6,427 nucleotides of DNA from Solirubrobacterales bacterium (GTDB lineage Bacteria > Actinomycetota > Thermoleophilia > Solirubrobacterales > Solirubrobacteraceae): NCBI GenBank assembly GCA_016215085.1, contig JACRMD010000298.1, forward strand, positions 1-6,427, given 5' to 3'. The notes under the pieces are model-generated. The model saw only the letters and a program-made list of their open reading frames with translations, was not told the DNA's origin and did no database searches. A program made the position numbers and the translations under genes. This document shows, in pieces, positions 4,170 to 6,427 of the stretch (its first letter is position 1; each line of letters begins with the position of its first letter).

Positions 4170-6427
4170 ATGGGTGGTGCTGCGCTTCGTCGAGCCCGCG
4201 TTCTGTCGGTGGTCGCCGCGCTCGCTGTGCCGGCCTTCGCGCCGGCCGGCGCGGGGGCCCAGCCTCCGGACCGGGAGGCCACGGTGACGCCGTCCGCGCC
4301 CGCGGCGTGGACGGGGCCCGCGGAGGTGGGCCACAACGAGGGCTACGACCCGACCAGCGGCCTGCCGTGCGGCGACACCGCCGCGGACCGCTGCGACGAG
4401 ACGCTGCTGCACGTGGACGCCGGCGACTTCTACGCCACCAGCGGCGGCGGCGTCGAGATCGGCATCTCGGGCTACAGCGCGGGCGCCGACTTCGACCTGT
4501 ACGTGTACCGCTCCGACGCCGCCGGCTCGCGCGGCGAGCTGGTCGCGGCCTCGGCCGGCGTGGCCGGCGTCTTCGAGAACGTGGCGATCCCGGACGCCGA
4601 CGGCGACTACCTCGTCCGCGTCATCTACTGGGACGTCGACCCTGCCGAGTCCTACGACGCGAACGCCGCGTTCTTCCGTCGCGCCAAGGACCCGCCGGTC
4701 GTCGACGATCCGGCCGGCCTGCCGGACGCGCTCGCCAGCGACCCGGCGCGGGGCATCAAGTCGCACTCCGAGCCGCACATCGCGCAGAACCCGACGAAGG
4801 CGGGGATGCTCGTCGCCGGCTCGAAGATGTACGACACCGACCGGGACTCGCTCGCCGAGTACGAGTTCAAGATCGGCACGTACGTGTCGTTCGACCACGG
4901 CCGGCACTGGACCGACCTCGGCCAGCTGAACACGTGCCCGCAGGAGCAGGCGCCGCCCTCGACCTGGCCGCTGGGGAACACCTGCTACCCGGCCAACGAC
5001 CCGGCGCTCGCCGGCACCGGGCCGGAGGACGCGACCGACGGCCGGCCGGACGGCGACTACGGCGAGGAGTACACGACCTCGGACGTGTGGGTCGACTTCG
5101 ACGACGAGGGCAACGCCTACGCGATGGTCCTCGACGACCCCGGCTTCCCGAGCGGCGCCGGGTGGGGCATGTCGTTCCACCGCTGGTCGTCGGTGAGCCG
5201 CTTCGACGTCCAGCGCGGGCGCACGTGGAGCAACCGCATCCCGATCAACGCGTACCCGTCGCCTCCTGAGCAGGACGAGCTGCTCGACGACAAGAACACG
5301 TTCGCGGTGAACAACGCCGGCAAGGACCACGACGGCAAGACCGGCATCATCGTCGCGTGCTGGACGCGCAACGAGCCGTTCACGGAGGAGCGCGGCCCGC
5401 AGGAGATCGTCTGCGAGCGGTCCACCGACGGCGGCCGGACGTGGCCGGGCACCCCGCAGGCGGCGTCGCCGCCCGAGCAGCGCCTGGTCATCGGCGTCGA
5501 CGTCGTCGCCGACAAGCGGGACGACCACACGTTCTACCTGGTGTGGAACGACTACTTCTCGGGCCTGGTGAGCGGGTCCGGGACGAACACGATGCAGGTG
5601 GCCAAGAGCACCGACGGCGGCCTGACGTGGTCGGCACCGGTGACGGCGGCCGAGTTCGTGCCGCTGCCGAACGTCTTCCCGCGGGAGTCGTTCCGGAACC
5701 TGTCGCTGCCGATCATGGACGTCGACCGCAACGGCAAGCTGTACCTGACGTACTCCGACTACAACCCGGCGACCGCCGGGACGCCGGACGCCGACGGGCT
5801 GCAGGCCGACGTCAAGCTCGTCACCTCCGTCGACGGCGGGATGACGTGGGGCGCGCCGGTGAAGGTCAACCAGGACGAGACCAACGCCGACCAGTTCCAG
5901 CCCTACGTGCGGGTCGCGCCCAACGGCCAGGTCAACGTCTCGTACTTCGACCGGCGGATGGACGCGCCCGACCCGCCCACGCACCCGGGGAACTTCTTCA
6001 TCGACACGTTCCTCTCGCGCTCGGACGACGGCGGGGCGACGTTCACCGACGAGCGGGTGTCGCACGAGATGTGGGATCCGACGGTGAACCCGCCGATCTC
6101 GCCGTCGGGGCAGTTCATCGGCGACTACCAGGGCCTCGTGGCCGACGACTGCGTGGCCAACCCGTTCGTCAACGACACGCACCTGGCCAAGAACAGCGAC
6201 CCGGATCCGGGGTTCGACGCCGGCAAGCCGGCCTCGCCCTACCAGGAGGTGTTCACCTGGCTGGTGTGGAGCCCGCGGGCGTTCGAGCTCGGCCCGAGCG
6301 ACTGCCTCGGCACCCCGGTGCCGCCGCGTGAGCGCCTCGGCGTGCGGGCGCGGGCGGCCCGGCGCGCCGCGACCGCGCGGGCGACCCGCGCCACCCGGCG
6401 CGTGCTGGCGCGCGCCGCGGCGTCCGG
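4170..6427 (+). CDS. Secreted sialidase-fold (BNR/Asp-box) beta-propeller protein, C-terminus cut by window
   Basis: Seen: 752 codons from ATG 4170 to the right edge, no stop. Residues 1-30 are a Sec signal peptide: basic LRRAR, a hydrophobic VLSVVAALAV core and a likely cut after AGA at 30. Residues about 50-170 resemble a small beta-sandwich of the pre-peptidase C-terminal kind (DFDLYVYRSD at 107-116, DGDYLVRVIYW at 144-154). From about 197 a propeller follows, with Asp-boxes (SxDxGxTW) at 240-247, 418-425, 480-487, 553-560 and 618-625, and a degenerate one near 346-353. Eight Cys fall in four close or plausible pairs (67/75, 256/272, 397/415, 661/712), fitting an exported protein. DVDRNGK at 517-523 looks like a Ca2+ loop. 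Known: Asp-boxes mark sialidases but also many non-sialidase propellers. The sialidase RIP motif is not visible, so sialidase activity is not supported. From 719 the chain is Arg/Ala-rich, perhaps a linker. Inferred role: extracellular glycan or protein binding, or hydrolysis. Confidence 0.88.
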   Translation, partial: MGGAALRRARVLSVVAALAVPAFAPAGAGAQPPDREATVTPSAPAAWTGPAEVGHNEGYDPTSGLPCGDTAADRCDETLLHVDAGDFYATSGGGVEIGISGYSAGADFDLYVYRSDAAGSRGELVAASAGVAGVFENVAIPDADGDYLVRVIYWDVDPAESYDANAAFFRRAKDPPVVDDPAGLPDALASDPARGIKSHSEPHIAQNPTKAGMLVAGSKMYDTDRDSLAEYEFKIGTYVSFDHGRHWTDLGQLNTCPQEQAPPSTWPLGNTCYPANDPALAGTGPEDATDGRPDGDYGEEYTTSDVWVDFDDEGNAYAMVLDDPGFPSGAGWGMSFHRWSSVSRFDVQRGRTWSNRIPINAYPSPPEQDELLDDKNTFAVNNAGKDHDGKTGIIVACWTRNEPFTEERGPQEIVCERSTDGGRTWPGTPQAASPPEQRLVIGVDVVADKRDDHTFYLVWNDYFSGLVSGSGTNTMQVAKSTDGGLTWSAPVTAAEFVPLPNVFPRESFRNLSLPIMDVDRNGKLYLTYSDYNPATAGTPDADGLQADVKLVTSVDGGMTWGAPVKVNQDETNADQFQPYVRVAPNGQVNVSYFDRRMDAPDPPTHPGNFFIDTFLSRSDDGGATFTDERVSHEMWDPTVNPPISPSGQFIGDYQGLVADDCVANPFVNDTHLAKNSDPDPGFDAGKPASPYQEVFTWLVWSPRAFELGPSDCLGTPVPPRERLGVRARAARRAATARATRATRRVLARAAAS

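Noticed and set aside
4170..4259. Twin-arginine (Tat) signal on the propeller protein
   Set aside because: Arg7-Arg8 are followed by ARVL, without the Ser/Thr before or the Phe-Leu-Lys after that Tat signals favour. A Sec signal peptide explains it better.
4059..6182. A 707-codon open frame on the minus strand opposite the secreted propeller gene
   Set aside because: Its product is Arg/Val/Asp-rich with no motif, while the plus strand here encodes a signal peptide and five Asp-boxes. It is an antisense shadow.
3803..6331. Two long plus-strand frames (3803-5269 and 5357-6331)
   Set aside because: They are a wrong-frame reading of the propeller gene and the antisense of PPOX, with Arg/Gly-rich nonsense composition. 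The frame from 4170 has the ribosome-binding site, signal peptide and domain motifs.
1..6427. Mobile element, CRISPR array, toxin-antitoxin or defence system
   Set aside because: I found no transposase or integrase motifs, no terminal inverted repeats, no regularly spaced repeat array and no small toxin-like gene pairs. Codon use is uniform across the genes, with no sign of recent transfer.

Overview
The window is very GC-rich, and nearly every codon of the real genes ends in G or C. With an F420-type PPOX protein and Arg/Ala-rich tails on secreted proteins, this suggests a high-GC actinomycete, possibly of the Thermoleophilia/Solirubrobacterales type. That placement is inference; there is no rRNA or marker gene to prove it.

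Layout. Four genes lie on the minus strand and one on the plus strand. The left edge holds a minus-strand gene cut by the window (start 1868, 622 codons visible). It fuses an N-terminal clan-A glycoside hydrolase barrel to a GT2 glycosyltransferase and enters a probable membrane segment just as the window ends. A 171-bp gap follows, holding an exact 11-bp direct repeat with an embedded palindrome. Next is a compact minus-strand cluster, transcribed from 4000 down to 2040: a PPOX/flavin-reductase-like protein (probably F420-binding), a leucine-rich-repeat protein whose frame meets the PPOX stop codon, and a NagD-type HAD phosphatase starting 6 nt after the LRR stop. The spacing suggests one operon. 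A 169-bp divergent intergenic region separates it from a plus-strand gene (start 4170) that runs off the right edge. That gene encodes a secreted protein with a signal peptide, a small beta-sandwich-like domain and a beta-propeller with Asp-box (BNR) motifs.

How they might work together. The two edge genes are carbohydrate-themed: one makes or remodels a polysaccharide at the cytoplasmic membrane, the other is an exported sialidase-fold protein. The three-gene cluster looks like cytoplasmic metabolism or housekeeping plus an LRR scaffold, and nothing in the sequence ties it to the edge genes. I see no mobile element, tRNA, rRNA, CRISPR array or defence system. The most unusual items are the GH-GT2 fusion with both hydrolase glutamates kept, and the PPOX/LRR junction, where one base in a run of five C decides between two proteins and one.
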